Assembly: GCA_030429835.1 (NCBI GenBank)
Contig: JAUIGC010000005.1
Span: 1 to 54,243, forward strand
Reading direction: 5' to 3'
DNA: 54,243 nt
DNA from: Bacteroidia bacterium
GTDB taxonomy: Bacteria > Bacteroidota > Bacteroidia > Flavobacteriales > Flavobacteriaceae
Shown here in pieces: positions 1-8,295 of the stretch (position 1 is the stretch's first letter; every line of letters starts with the position of its first letter). Both the position numbers and the translations under genes were made by a program. The notes under the pieces were generated by a model. That model was given only the letters and a program-made list of their open reading frames with translations. It was not told the DNA's origin and did not search any database.

Positions 1-473
1 CCAGGTTGTAGAAAGTCCTCAATGGTGACTGGGGTACCAACCGGGGTCACCCTTCTGTAAATGGAAAAGATAGTACCTACAGATACGTTTACATCTATAT
101 TGGAGGAACCGTCCAAAGGGTCTATGAGCACTACATATTTATTCTGATGGTTTTCATCACTGCTGTTTATAGAAATGAAACTATCCTCTTCTTCGGATGC
201 TATTCCACAGACAATTTCCCTATTGGTTAAGGTCTGTATGAACTTTTCATTGGCAAAAACATCCAATTTCTGTTGGTTTTCCCCTTGGATATTGGTCTCG
301 CCCGCTGTACCAATTATATCCACTAGCCCCGCCTTGTTGACTTCGTGGTTTACCACCTTGGCAGCCAAACGAATGGCGTTGATTAATTTGGAAAGTTCCC
401 CGGAGGAATATTGGAAAGATTTCTGGTTTTCAATGATAAATTCCCCTAAGGTTTGTTTTCTGAAGGCCGACAT
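1..473 (-). CDS. fbp: Fructose-1,6-bisphosphatase class I, N-terminal part (runs off the window edge)
   Basis: The reverse strand reads from an ATG at 473 with no stop before base 1, so about 157 N-terminal residues are present. The reading begins [13 protein letters not shown] and contains the class I FBPase metal and phosphate site pattern [20 protein letters not shown] near residues 118-137, which is diagnostic. The enzyme removes the 1-phosphate of fructose 1,6-bisphosphate in cytosolic gluconeogenesis and needs Mg2+. It is divergent from the acetyltransferase at 582, with about 108 bp between them. The C-terminal half and stop lie outside the window. I am confident of the family; the start is supported by the usual position of the conserved N-terminus. 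Confidence 0.93.
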   Translation of the reverse strand, partial: MSAFRKQTLGEFIIENQKSFQYSSGELSKLINAIRLAAKVVNHEVNKAGLVDIIGTAGETNIQGENQQKLDVFANEKFIQTLTNREIVCGIASEEEDSFISINSSDENHQNKYVVLIDPLDGSSNIDVNVSVGTIFSIYRRVTPVGTPVTIEDFLQP

Positions 474-557
474 AGGATATTAAGATTGATCTCACTACAA
501 ATAACGCCTATTTTGTGAAACTCTTGTGTTTGGTTTTCACTTCTTTGTTTAAAATTA

Positions 558-565
558 TAACTTTG
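558..565 (+). promoter_or_regulatory. Candidate -7 box TAACTTTG upstream of the GNAT gene
   Basis: This is an exact match to the Bacteroidota primary-sigma -7 consensus TAnnTTTG, 16 bp before the ATG at 582. No clean -33 TTTG lies at the usual 17-23 bp spacing, so the call rests on the -7 element and its position alone. Confidence 0.4.
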
Positions 566-581
566 TGTTTTATTTGTAACA

Positions 582-1061
582 ATGAATTATAATATCAGAG
601 CTTCCCGAAGGGAGGATATGGTACAGGTGTTGGAATTGATCCGGGAGCTTGCCGTATTCGAAAAAGAGGAAAATGCGGTTGAGGTTACCGTGGCCGATCT
701 GGAAAGGAGTGGCTTTGGAGATGATAAGTTATTCCACTGTTTCGTGGCCGAACAGGAAGGGAATATCGTTGGAATGGCCTTGGTCTACCCCAGATATTCT
801 ACGTGGAAGGGACCCATCATCCACTTGGAGGATCTCATCGTCACGGAGAAAATGCGTGGAAGTGGTCTGGGGACCGCTTTGTTGAACGAGGTAGTGAAGT
901 ATGGCCACAAATTGGGTGTAAAAAGGATAAGTTGGGAGGTGCTCGATTGGAACGAACCTGCTATTGAATTTTATAAAAGCAAAGGTGCAGATGTAAAACG
1001 CGATTGGGACGTGGTGCACTTGGATGAAAAAGGGATAGCCAACTATTTGGCGAAGATTTAA
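582..1061 (+). CDS. GNAT family N-acetyltransferase (diamine/thialysine acetyltransferase-like)
   Basis: This is a 159-residue single-domain GNAT protein. The acetyl-CoA binding loop is visible at about residues 95-100 as RGSGLG in the context EKMRGSGLGTALL. The downstream segment WEVLDWNEPAIEFYKSKGA is typical of the spermidine/spermine and thialysine acetyltransferase branch. It probably acetylates a small amine in the cytosol, but the substrate cannot be fixed from sequence. It lies 23 bp upstream of the aspartate kinase gene on the same strand and may be co-transcribed with it. Full length for the family. Confidence 0.85.
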   Translation: MNYNIRASRREDMVQVLELIRELAVFEKEENAVEVTVADLERSGFGDDKLFHCFVAEQEGNIVGMALVYPRYSTWKGPIIHLEDLIVTEKMRGSGLGTALLNEVVKYGHKLGVKRISWEVLDWNEPAIEFYKSKGADVKRDWDVVHLDEKGIANYLAKI

Positions 1062-1084
1062 AATTTTAGAATCGTAATTCGTGT

Positions 1085-2332
1085 ATGAGAGTATTTAAGT
1101 TTGGAGGTGCCTCCGTGAAAGATGCGGAAGCGGTAAAAAATGTAGTAAACGTATTGCAGACAGTAGGCTATGAAAACACGCTGTTAGTAGTTTCCGCCAT
1201 GGGAAAGACCACCAATGCCATGGAAGAGGTGGTAAATGCCTACTTTAAGAACAAGAAGGACATTCCCTCAAAAATCTCGGACATTGTGGAGTACCACAAC
1301 GGCATCATAAACGATCTGTTTGAGAACAAACAACATAAAATTTATAAGGACTTTAAGGTGTTGATCGATGAGATCAACGGATTTTTGGTCTGGAACAAAT
1401 CCCCCAATTACAATTTTGTCTATGACCAAATTGTAGGATATGGAGAATTGATTTCTACCACCATTATCAGTGCCTATTTGGAGAAAGTCGGTATCGCCAA
1501 TAACTGGTTGGACGTGCGCAATTATATCAAGACCGATAACAGTTACAGGGACACTACCGTAAACTGGGAAAGGACCCAGGCCAATGTAGCGGATATCGAT
1601 AAGAAGGTACTGAACATCACCCAAGGTTTTTTGGGTAGTGACGACAACAACTTTACGACCACTTTGGGAAGGGAGGGGTCGGATTATACCGCTGCCATTC
1701 TCGCCTATTGCCTTAATGCAGACTCCGTGACCATCTGGAAGGATGTGCCCGGTGTTTTGAACGCAGATCCTAGATATTTTAAGGAAACGCAGTTGTTGAA
1801 CAATATATCCTATCGAGAGGCGATCGAACTTGCCTTCTATGGTGCATCGGTCATACATCCAAAGACCCTGCAGCCGTTACAGCGTAAGGAAATACCCTTA
1901 CATGTAAAATCATTTTTGAACCCCAAGGACCCCGGGACTACGGTGGGCAAGGGCATGGGCATCGAACCCAAAGTTCCCTGCTTCATCGTTAAGAAAAACC
2001 AAGTGCTTATGAAATTGTCCTCACTGGATTTTTCCTTCATGGTGGAGAACAACATTAGTGAGATTTTCAAGCTATTTCATGACTTTAAGATCAAGGTGGA
2101 CCTGATCCAAAATTCCGCTATAAGTTTTTCAGTTTGTGTAGATAACAAATTTGGTGGTTTGCAAGATCTTTTACAGCAATTAAAAAGTAAGTTCAAGGTG
2201 GTACACCATGAGGATGTTTCGCTCTACACCATCCGGCATTTTAACGCCCAAGCACTCGAATCCTTGGTCAATGGGCATGAAGTTCTGTTGGAACAGCGGG
2301 GTAAGGAAACGGTGCAATTAGTGGTGAAATAG
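1085..2332 (+). CDS. Aspartate kinase, monofunctional
   Basis: A 415-residue aspartokinase that phosphorylates L-aspartate, the first step to lysine, threonine and methionine. The nucleotide-binding motif KFGGASV is at residues 5-11. The kinase-core segment TTLGREGSDYTAAIL lies near residue 200, and KDVPGVLNADPR follows as in other aspartokinases. The last ~120 residues correspond to the regulatory ACT region (ends QRGKETVQLVVK). There is no homoserine dehydrogenase domain, so it is not the ThrA-type fusion. A terminator overlaps its stop codon. Which isoform it is (lysine- or threonine-sensitive) cannot be told. Confidence 0.9.
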   Translation: MRVFKFGGASVKDAEAVKNVVNVLQTVGYENTLLVVSAMGKTTNAMEEVVNAYFKNKKDIPSKISDIVEYHNGIINDLFENKQHKIYKDFKVLIDEINGFLVWNKSPNYNFVYDQIVGYGELISTTIISAYLEKVGIANNWLDVRNYIKTDNSYRDTTVNWERTQANVADIDKKVLNITQGFLGSDDNNFTTTLGREGSDYTAAILAYCLNADSVTIWKDVPGVLNADPRYFKETQLLNNISYREAIELAFYGASVIHPKTLQPLQRKEIPLHVKSFLNPKDPGTTVGKGMGIEPKVPCFIVKKNQVLMKLSSLDFSFMVENNISEIFKLFHDFKIKVDLIQNSAISFSVCVDNKFGGLQDLLQQLKSKFKVVHHEDVSLYTIRHFNAQALESLVNGHEVLLEQRGKETVQLVVK

Positions 2333-2350
2333 CCTTCTGCGCTATTTTTT
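2327..2350 (+). terminator. Rho-independent terminator overlapping the aspartate kinase stop codon
   Basis: The inverted repeat AAATAGC (2327-2333) and GCTATTT (2341-2347) has a 7-nt loop and is followed by a T run. The TAG stop codon lies inside the left arm. Confidence 0.55.
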
Positions 2351-2416
2351 CCCTTCTTTAAAATAGTGACCTCCACTACCATTTTCCTATATTTATGCCC
2401 TGAAATTGTTTAGGGT

Positions 2417-4231
2417 ATGGGTTTAGTGACCGCAAAAGAAGTGGCAAAGGCCGTTAACTTGTCCAAGTACGGCTTTCTGGGAACTTTTATAGGTTGGGTA
2501 TTGATGAAGGTCACCCGCATATCCGGTGTCAATAGGTTTTACGATAGTATTTCGCACTTGGAGGGCAAGGAATTTACCCAGGCCGTTTTGGACCATTTTG
2601 AAATCGATTTTGAAATTCCCGAAGAGGATTTTAGGCGATTGCCCAAAGACGGCCCGTTCATCACCATTAGCAACCATCCCTTGGGAGCTATTGACGGTGT
2701 TCTGCTGATGAACCTATTGCTTCCCAAAAGACCGGATTTCAAGATCATGGCCAACTTCCTGTTACAGCGTATGGTGCCATTGGACCCTTACATTCTTCCG
2801 GTAAATCCGTTCGAAGGGCATAAGGATGCCAAAAGTAGTGTGAGCGGATTTAAAAGGACACTCACACATCTAAGGGATGGGCATCCCTTGGGGATATTTC
2901 CGGCAGGGGAAGTTTCCACGTATCGCGATGGAAAATTGATCGTGGACAAACCTTGGGAAGATGCTGTCTTAAAGCTAATAAGAAAGGCGGAGGTACCGGT
3001 AGTCCCTATTTATTTTCATGCCAGAAATAGCAAGCTTTTTTATAGGCTTTCCAAACTGAACGATATTTTTAGAACGGCTATGATTCCTTCACAGGTATTT
3101 TCACAACATAACAGACCCATAAAAATCAGGATCGGCCAGCCTATAACGGTACAGACCCAAAAGGAACAGGAAGACATGGTTGAATTTGCAGATCTGTTGC
3201 GAAGAAAGACCTATATTCTCTCCAACGCCTACGAAAAGGAACGGCTGATAGACCAAATACCCACTTCCCTAAAAATCCCCAAACCGCCCAAAAAGATTGC
3301 TTCCGCCATGCGAAAAGAGGTGATGCAGGGCGAAATCGAAAAGCTTCGGGAAAAGGATTGCAGGTTGTTGCAAAGTAAGAACTACGAGGTTTTCCTAGCC
3401 AAGGAGAAGGATATGCCTTTTATCCTCAAGGAAATTGGACGGCAGAGAGAGGTTACCTTTCGGGAGATAGGGGAGGGCACCAATAATTCCATTGACCTGG
3501 ACAAGTTTGATTCCTATTATTACCATCTTTTTTTATGGGACGATGCGGAAAAATGCATTGTGGGTGCCTACCGCATGGGTCTGGGTTCGGAAATTTTCCC
3601 GGAATACGGCATCGACGGGTTTTATTTGCAGGACCTGTTCCGGGTGGAACCCGAACTTTATGGGATGATGAAAAATTCCATTGAAATGGGAAGAGCCTAC
3701 ATTACCAAGGAATACCAGCAAAAACCCATGCCCCTGTTCTTATTATGGAAAGGTATCGTACATACGACCTTAAGGCATCCGGAGCATAAATACCTAATAG
3801 GGGGCGTAAGTATCAGCAACCAATTCTCCAATTTTTCAAAGAGCTTGATGATCGAGTTTATGAAGTCGCATTATTGGGATCCCTATGTGGCCCAATACAT
3901 TCGGCCCAAAAAGGAATTCAAGGTAAAGCTTAAGGATGCCGATAAAGAGTTTGTCTTTGATGAGACGCAGGCAGATTTAAATAAGTTCGATAAGATGATT
4001 GATGAGGTGGAACCCGGTAGCCTTCGTTTGCCCGTCCTTATCAAAAAATACATCAAACAGAACGCCAAGGTAGTCGCTTTCAATGTAGATCCACTTTTCA
4101 ATAATTCCGTGGACGGTCTCATGTACATTAAAATTGCCGATTTGCCCGAAAGTACCGTAAAACCGGTCATGGAGGAGTTTCAGGCGGAATTGGAACGCAA
4201 GTTGGCTGAATCCCAACAAAATCAAGAGTAA
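2417..4231 (+). CDS. olsF: Bifunctional acyltransferase, OlsF-like ornithine lipid synthase (PlsC + GNAT N-acyltransferase)
   Basis: A 604-residue two-domain protein. The N-terminal half is a lysophospholipid acyltransferase (PlsC) domain with the histidine motif SNHPLGAIDG (H87, D93; spacing H-x5-D rather than H-x4-D) and the motif FPAGEVST at 161-168. The C-terminal half, about residues 335-500, is a hemolysin/OlsB-type GNAT acyltransferase domain with the stretch EMGRAYI. This order matches OlsF enzymes, which use the GNAT part to put a 3-hydroxyacyl chain on ornithine and the PlsC part to add the second chain. The product would be the phosphorus-free ornithine lipid of the outer membrane common in Bacteroidota. 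Its stop lies 4 bp from the convergent PAT-like gene. Function is inferred from domain architecture. Confidence 0.78.
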   Translation: MGLVTAKEVAKAVNLSKYGFLGTFIGWVLMKVTRISGVNRFYDSISHLEGKEFTQAVLDHFEIDFEIPEEDFRRLPKDGPFITISNHPLGAIDGVLLMNLLLPKRPDFKIMANFLLQRMVPLDPYILPVNPFEGHKDAKSSVSGFKRTLTHLRDGHPLGIFPAGEVSTYRDGKLIVDKPWEDAVLKLIRKAEVPVVPIYFHARNSKLFYRLSKLNDIFRTAMIPSQVFSQHNRPIKIRIGQPITVQTQKEQEDMVEFADLLRRKTYILSNAYEKERLIDQIPTSLKIPKPPKKIASAMRKEVMQGEIEKLREKDCRLLQSKNYEVFLAKEKDMPFILKEIGRQREVTFREIGEGTNNSIDLDKFDSYYYHLFLWDDAEKCIVGAYRMGLGSEIFPEYGIDGFYLQDLFRVEPELYGMMKNSIEMGRAYITKEYQQKPMPLFLLWKGIVHTTLRHPEHKYLIGGVSISNQFSNFSKSLMIEFMKSHYWDPYVAQYIRPKKEFKVKLKDADKEFVFDETQADLNKFDKMIDEVEPGSLRLPVLIKKYIKQNAKVVAFNVDPLFNNSVDGLMYIKIADLPESTVKPVMEEFQAELERKLAESQQNQE

Positions 4232-4235
4232 GGTT

Positions 4236-4730
4236 TTAATCTATACCGATAACCGTACTGCGTCTTTCGAAAAGGACATTGTCTATCCAAACACCGCTCA
4301 AATTTCCAACCCGCTCGCGGACACCGATTTTTCTGAAACCTGCCGATTCGTGTAATTTAATACTTGTTTGGTTCGATGGAAAAATCCCCGATTGTAAGGT
4401 CCAAAATCCTTGTGCTTCACTCTCCAAAATCAGGTGTTTTAAAAGCGCTTTCCCAAGGCCCAGCCCCCTATACTTTTCACCTATGTATATGCTGACCTCC
4501 GCTACGCCCCTGTATACATGTCGGCTAGAGACGGGCGCCAACGCTGCCCATCCAGCAAGATTGTCCTCATAAAGTCCCACAAACCGACAAATTTTCAAGT
4601 GCGACCTGTCCCATTTTTCGTAAGTGGGAATCTGGGTCTCAAAAGTGGCCATGCCCGTGGCAATGCCTTCCCCATAAATTTTGGCAACCTTTTCCCAATC
4701 GGTGGCGGCCATTGGTCTAATTGAAATCAT
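4236..4730 (-). CDS. GNAT N-acetyltransferase, phosphinothricin acetyltransferase-like
   Basis: 164 residues, beginning MISIRPMAATDWEKVAKIY. The acetyl-CoA loop is YRGLGLGKALL, and the C-terminal HESAGFRKIGV is typical of the PAT/YncA-type branch, which acetylates phosphinothricin, methionine sulfoximine or related amino-acid analogues. The natural substrate is unknown. It is 16 bp downstream of the DUF6428 gene on the same strand and may be the last gene of the ArsR operon. That pairing is interesting because ArsN1-type PAT-like acetyltransferases act on organoarsenicals in arsenic loci. This is an inference from context. Confidence 0.82.
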   Translation of the reverse strand: MISIRPMAATDWEKVAKIYGEGIATGMATFETQIPTYEKWDRSHLKICRFVGLYEDNLAGWAALAPVSSRHVYRGVAEVSIYIGEKYRGLGLGKALLKHLILESEAQGFWTLQSGIFPSNQTSIKLHESAGFRKIGVRERVGNLSGVWIDNVLFERRSTVIGID

Positions 4731-4746
4731 TGAAAGTCCTTATGGA

Positions 4747-5232
4747 TTAACAACAGCCGCTTCCCGGCACACATGCTGAAACGGCTTCTGTAGCTTTTTC
4801 AGGGATACCACAGGTCTCTTTGGCCTTACAATCCGTTTGTTCCACGCCCAATTTTATAATTAGATTGTTATGCGAAATTTCATAATCGTTCACGAATAAT
4901 TGTGCGGTATGAAAACTTTGGTTGCTGTATTCAAACTTGACCTCTACATCCCTTTCCATGGGCTTTATCTTGTCCACTTTTTTGAGAATGGAAAGTGCTT
5001 TGTAGGCACTCATATACTCCCGTTTGTCCTTTTCCAATGGACTTTCATAGAGTTGGATGATGGTTTCCTTCCAAAAGTCGGGGTTTGCACCACAATCAAC
5101 GGAGTCGATGGTTACATTTTTCACTTCGGTGATGTGATAATTGGCACCTACCAATAGACCGGGAGCATATTCAAAAAGTAAGTTTTTACCAGAATTTCCT
5201 TCAAGGATGTTCAAAAGTTCTTTTGTTTTCAT
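4747..5232 (-). CDS. DUF6428-like protein with cysteine-rich C-terminus
   Basis: 161 residues with no signal peptide or membrane segment. I assign it to DUF6428 from memory of the family layout: a soluble alpha/beta body followed by a cysteine-rich tail. The tail contains DCKAKETCGIP and ends GSGCC, so at least five cysteines are crowded into the last ~30 residues. It starts 15 bp after the stop of the ArsR regulator and should be in its operon. The cysteines suggest binding of a thiophilic metal or metalloid such as arsenite, but no biochemical function is known to me. Confidence 0.7.
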   Translation of the reverse strand: MKTKELLNILEGNSGKNLLFEYAPGLLVGANYHITEVKNVTIDSVDCGANPDFWKETIIQLYESPLEKDKREYMSAYKALSILKKVDKIKPMERDVEVKFEYSNQSFHTAQLFVNDYEISHNNLIIKLGVEQTDCKAKETCGIPEKATEAVSACVPGSGCC

Positions 5233-5247
5233 ACTATAATTTTTTGG

Positions 5248-5571
5248 TTAACAGCAATTTGTTTTGGTTTTGTTGAAAAAGGAGTTGAGCATTTCTTGAA
5301 TGGCCGACCATCTTTCCAGATTGATGCAATAGCATACCCGTTTCCCTTCTATTTCCCCAGAAATTAAACCGATACTCTTCAATTCTTTTAAATGCTGGGA
5401 AATGGTAGGTTGGGCCAGGCCTATTTCGTCTACAATATCGTTGCAGATACAGGCTTCCTGCTTGCTTATATATTCTAGGATGGCAATCCGTGCAGGGTTG
5501 GCCAACACCTTAAGTATAACGGCTAGTTCGTTCTGCCTGTTGGTAAAAATTTGTGTTTTGATAGCTCCCAT
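5248..5571 (-). CDS. ArsR/SmtB-family metalloregulatory repressor
   Basis: 107 residues from ATG 5571 (MGAIKTQIF). An in-frame TTG at 5592 would start inside the operator palindrome and is unlikely. The winged-helix fold is clear: [14 protein letters not shown], then the helix carrying EACICNDIV, then the recognition helix [17 protein letters not shown]. The CxC of EACICNDIV sits where ArsR has its ELCVC metalloid site. The protein ends KTNCC, giving a second cysteine pair. It probably represses its own operon (this gene, the DUF6428 gene and perhaps the PAT-like gene) until a thiophilic ion binds. No arsC or Acr3 gene is nearby. Confidence 0.88.
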   Translation of the reverse strand: MGAIKTQIFTNRQNELAVILKVLANPARIAILEYISKQEACICNDIVDEIGLAQPTISQHLKELKSIGLISGEIEGKRVCYCINLERWSAIQEMLNSFFNKTKTNCC

Positions 5572-5572
5572 A

Positions 5573-5598
5573 GTAATATTTATATATTGCAATATTAC
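5573..5598. promoter_or_regulatory. Dyad-symmetric operator for the ArsR-family regulator
   Basis: GTAATATT (5573-5580) and AATATTAC (5591-5598) form perfect 8-bp inverted arms around a 10-bp centre. Nested within is the perfect 12-bp palindrome ATATTGCAATAT (5584-5595). It begins 2 bp upstream of the regulator's ATG. On the minus strand it covers TAATATTG, a one-mismatch -7 box. This is the expected place for an autorepressor site. Confidence 0.65.
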
Positions 5599-5614
5599 GA
5601 TAATAAATTAAAAT

Positions 5615-5645
5615 AAAAAAAGCCTTTTTCATAAAGGCTTTTTTT
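5615..5645 (-). terminator. Rho-independent terminator after the TM2 gene
   Basis: AAAGCCTTT and its complement AAAGGCTTT enclose a 5-nt loop, with A and T runs on both sides, so it could act in both directions. It sits just after the stop of the TM2 gene (minus strand) and before the ArsR promoter, insulating the two units. Confidence 0.75.
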
Positions 5646-5648
5646 ATT

Positions 5649-6035
5649 TTAGAACCAAGGTTTCTTGCCCACCTGATAGGTGTTATAAAACTCTTCGTCT
5701 GATTTGGTAAGATAGATAATCCCTTCAATCAAACCGACTAGTCCCGGAATCCAAACAAACAACAGCCCAACGGCTAAGCATGACAAAACATAAGCAGCTA
5801 ATGAAACTCCTAAAAGGATGAATCCTTCCTTTTGATAGCCTAGTATGAACTTATGTACCCCAAGCGAACCCAATAAAATTGCTAGAATACCCGCCAATAC
5901 TTTTTTGTTCTCACTTCCACCAGTAGCACTTTTTAAGCCTTCAGTGAATTCATTTGCGGTCTTTTTTGCTTCATTGGCGAAATCGTTGGCAGCATCTTCT
6001 GCCTTATCGCCAAAATCTTTGTTTTCTTCTGACAT
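5649..6035 (-). CDS. TM2 domain-containing membrane protein
   Basis: 128 residues. The first ~45 residues are charged and Ala/Lys/Glu-rich, likely helical or coiled (EDAANDFANEAKKTANEF). Two hydrophobic helices follow. The first carries the TM2 signature LAILLGSLGVHKFILGY at about 50-68, and the second ends in VWIPGLVGLIEGIIYL. TM2 proteins are small inner-membrane proteins of unknown function that are widespread in Bacteroidota. It has its own terminator and no obvious operon partner. Confidence 0.88.
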   Translation of the reverse strand: MSEENKDFGDKAEDAANDFANEAKKTANEFTEGLKSATGGSENKKVLAGILAILLGSLGVHKFILGYQKEGFILLGVSLAAYVLSCLAVGLLFVWIPGLVGLIEGIIYLTKSDEEFYNTYQVGKKPWF

Positions 6036-6088
6036 GGTATTATTTTTAGGTGGTTAATTATAATTTAAAAGTAAAGAATAAAACGATA

Positions 6089-6475
6089 TCACAAAAAAAC
6101 TTTATCATTAGGTTCCCATAGCTCCAATTTATTGCCATCTGGGTCTAGAATCCAACCAAACTTACCATAATCGTATTCCTCAACTTCCCCAACAATTGTA
6201 ACTCCCTCCTTTTTCAATACTTCCAAAAGTTCAATTAAGTTTTCCACTCTAAAGTTCATCATGAAGGAGGAAGTACTGGGCTTAAAGTATTGGGTGTCCT
6301 CTTTCATGGGACTCCATTGTGTAGTACGGTCGTTTCCGTCTTTGTCCTTCCACCAAAATGTACAACCGTATTGATCTGTATTCAGTCCTAAATGGTTTCT
6401 GTACCATTCCTTGGTTTTATCCGGATCTGATGTCTTAAAAAAGAATCCCCCCAATCCAGTTACCCTGTTTTTCAT
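6089..6475 (-). CDS. VOC (glyoxalase/bleomycin-resistance fold) family protein
   Basis: 128 residues with the vicinal-oxygen-chelate fold pattern. It opens VTGLGGFFFKTSDPDKTKEWY, follows with LGLNTDQYGCTFWW, and ends in DYGKFGWILDPDGNKLELWEP, where the last Glu is a usual metal ligand. It may be an enzyme or a binding protein; the substrate is not predictable. It follows the DUF1801 gene by 7 bp, and a second VOC gene precedes that, suggesting a three-gene unit from 7311 down to 6089. Confidence 0.85.
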   Translation of the reverse strand: MKNRVTGLGGFFFKTSDPDKTKEWYRNHLGLNTDQYGCTFWWKDKDGNDRTTQWSPMKEDTQYFKPSTSSFMMNFRVENLIELLEVLKKEGVTIVGEVEEYDYGKFGWILDPDGNKLELWEPNDKVFL

Positions 6476-6482
6476 ACGTTTC

Positions 6483-6938
6483 TTATTTTCCAGTTTTATT
6501 CTCGTAAAGGGCTATCCAGTCCTGAACGCTCATTTTGCGCGCTAGATTCCCAATTAGTACATAGGGAATGTCGTCCAAGTTCTTGAACCTAATACAGCTT
6601 TTCCCCATATCCAATTTACGTTTACTGTGTTTAGGATATTCCGTTTTAAACCAATCCAACAACCTGGGGTCCGCGTACAGACCGGAATGATAGAGGGCTA
6701 CAAAGTTCTTTTGGGACGCCAAATTTATAAAGGGGAGAGCAAGTTTCGGATCTACATGGTAACCGGCGGGATACAGCCTATGCGGCACTACATAGCCCAA
6801 CATGCCATAGCTGATCTGTTCCTCAAAACCTTCCGGTAGATTTTCCAGGATGTTTTTCCTAATTTCCAAAATTACCGCCTTTCTTTCTTCGGGCAATTGG
6901 GAAATATAGTCTTCTGGTGAATCCGCCTTGTACTGCAT
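6483..6938 (-). CDS. DUF1801 domain protein (YdhG/YjbR-like fold)
   Basis: 151 residues. The N-terminal SPEDYISQLPEERKAVILEI and the central EQISYGMLGYVVP are typical of DUF1801. The C-terminal part contains DMGKSCIRFKNLDDIPYVLI. DUF1801 proteins are small cytosolic proteins of unknown biochemical role with an iron-chaperone-like (frataxin-type) fold. It lies between two VOC genes with 1-7 bp gaps, so co-translation is likely. Confidence 0.8.
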   Translation of the reverse strand: MQYKADSPEDYISQLPEERKAVILEIRKNILENLPEGFEEQISYGMLGYVVPHRLYPAGYHVDPKLALPFINLASQKNFVALYHSGLYADPRLLDWFKTEYPKHSKRKLDMGKSCIRFKNLDDIPYVLIGNLARKMSVQDWIALYENKTGK

Positions 6939-6939
6939 C

Positions 6940-7311
6940 TCAAACGTGTTGGTCTATTAAAATGGGGTTGCCATCTGGATCTAATAACGTAATGCTGGCA
7001 GGTCCCGAGGTGCCTTCTTCCACTTTTCTAACAAGGTTTAGGCCTTTGCCCTCTAGCTGCTTTTGGATGTCACGAATATCGGTATAATTGTTCAAGGTAT
7101 TGGCATTGGAATCCCAACCGGGATTATAGGTGAGGATATTCTTTTCAAACATACCTTGAAAGAGTCCAATGGTAGAGGTTTCATTTTTTAGAATCAGCCA
7201 ATTTTGTTCAATATCGCCATGGAAAACCGAGAAGCCCAAAGCTTCATAAAACGCTTTGGAGGCCTTAATGTCCTTGACACTAAGGCTTACGGAAAAAGAG
7301 CCTAAGTTCAT
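6940..7311 (-). CDS. VOC family protein
   Basis: 123 residues: [27 protein letters not shown] at the N-terminus, and [15 protein letters not shown] at the C-terminus, the classic beta-alpha-beta-beta-beta ends of the VOC fold. It is the first gene of a probable three-gene operon (VOC, DUF1801, VOC). It is only distantly similar to the other VOC protein at 6089-6475. Substrate unknown. Confidence 0.84.
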   Translation of the reverse strand: MNLGSFSVSLSVKDIKASKAFYEALGFSVFHGDIEQNWLILKNETSTIGLFQGMFEKNILTYNPGWDSNANTLNNYTDIRDIQKQLEGKGLNLVRKVEEGTSGPASITLLDPDGNPILIDQHV

Positions 7312-7343
7312 TTTAAAGGTGTTTAAGTTTGACTATCAATCCC

Positions 7344-8288
7344 TTAAGCTACAAATTTATTTTTGATTTTGCCCACCACGGTCTGTGCCAACTTAATTTT
7401 GCTCTCTACCGTCCAACCGGCCACATGGGGGGAGAGGATGACATTTTCCGCTTGGGTCAAATATTCAAAGGCCTCGGGAAGTCCGTCTCCGGTAAACATA
7501 TTTTCAAAGGAGGTTTTTTCATATTCAAGGACGTCCAAACCAGCGCCCAACACTTTCCCCGATTTCAACGCTCCGACCAAATCGGCCGTTTTAATGCATT
7601 TGCCCCTGGCCGTGTTGATGATCCAGATATCGTTGTGGAACTTGTTCAAAAATTCGGAATTGATCATACCTATGGTGGCCTCGGTTTGGGGAACATGTAG
7701 GCTCAGGACATCGGTTCGCTGGTGTAACTCCATGATGCCTACTTGCCGGGCATATTCATCCTCTACGCCACCTATGATGTCATAACAGATAACCTCCTCT
7801 ACATCAAAACCCTTTAGTTTTTTGGCAAAGGATTTTCCCATGTTTCCGTATCCTACGATACCTACTACCTTACCTTCCAATTCTACCCCTCGGTTGCCTT
7901 CGCGGTCCCATTTGCCGTTCCTGACTTCGGCATCGGCCTTGTTCAATTTATTGAAGAGGGACAGGAGCATGCCCAGGGCATGTTCCCCAACGGCGTTTCT
8001 ATTTCCTTCCGGCGCAGCGGCCAAAAAGATGCCCAAGGACTTGGCATACCGGGTATCGATATTCTCCAAACCGGCGCCCAAGCGTCCAATGAATTTTAAG
8101 TGCTTCGCCTTGTCCAGAAAAGAGGCGTCAATGGTAAATCTGCTTCGGATGATGAGTCCGTCGTAGTCCCCAATTTTCTCTTCTATCGCTTCCTTTGTGG
8201 AAACATAGTCCTCATCATTCACAAACCCCATTGCGTTGAATTGTTCAATAATCAAGGGATGGTTTCTATCTACATGGAGTACTTTCAT
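7344..8288 (-). CDS. D-2-hydroxyacid dehydrogenase (phosphoglycerate dehydrogenase-like)
   Basis: 314 residues from ATG 8288 (MKVLHVDRNHP), 7 bp after the cupin gene stop; an upstream in-frame ATG at 8330 would overlap the cupin gene. The Rossmann motif VGIVGYGNMGKSFAKK is present. The catalytic Arg is in NTARGKCIKTADL, the Glu in the DVLEYE region, and the His in SPHVAGWT, as in D-isomer-specific NAD-dependent dehydrogenases. The RLGAGLENID stretch resembles SerA-like enzymes. It likely oxidises or reduces a 2-hydroxy/2-keto acid. True SerA also has a C-terminal ACT domain, which is absent here, so assignment to serine biosynthesis is uncertain. Confidence 0.86.
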   Translation of the reverse strand: MKVLHVDRNHPLIIEQFNAMGFVNDEDYVSTKEAIEEKIGDYDGLIIRSRFTIDASFLDKAKHLKFIGRLGAGLENIDTRYAKSLGIFLAAAPEGNRNAVGEHALGMLLSLFNKLNKADAEVRNGKWDREGNRGVELEGKVVGIVGYGNMGKSFAKKLKGFDVEEVICYDIIGGVEDEYARQVGIMELHQRTDVLSLHVPQTEATIGMINSEFLNKFHNDIWIINTARGKCIKTADLVGALKSGKVLGAGLDVLEYEKTSFENMFTGDGLPEAFEYLTQAENVILSPHVAGWTVESKIKLAQTVVGKIKNKFVA

Positions 8289-8295
8289 AGGATGT

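Noticed and set aside
1268-1858. Long open frame (196 codons) on the minus strand inside aspartate kinase
   Set aside because: It lies fully antisense to a well-supported gene, and its protein has no recognisable family features.
5248-5592. Earlier TTG start for the ArsR regulator
   Set aside because: It would begin inside the operator palindrome, and the family N-terminus fits ATG 5571.
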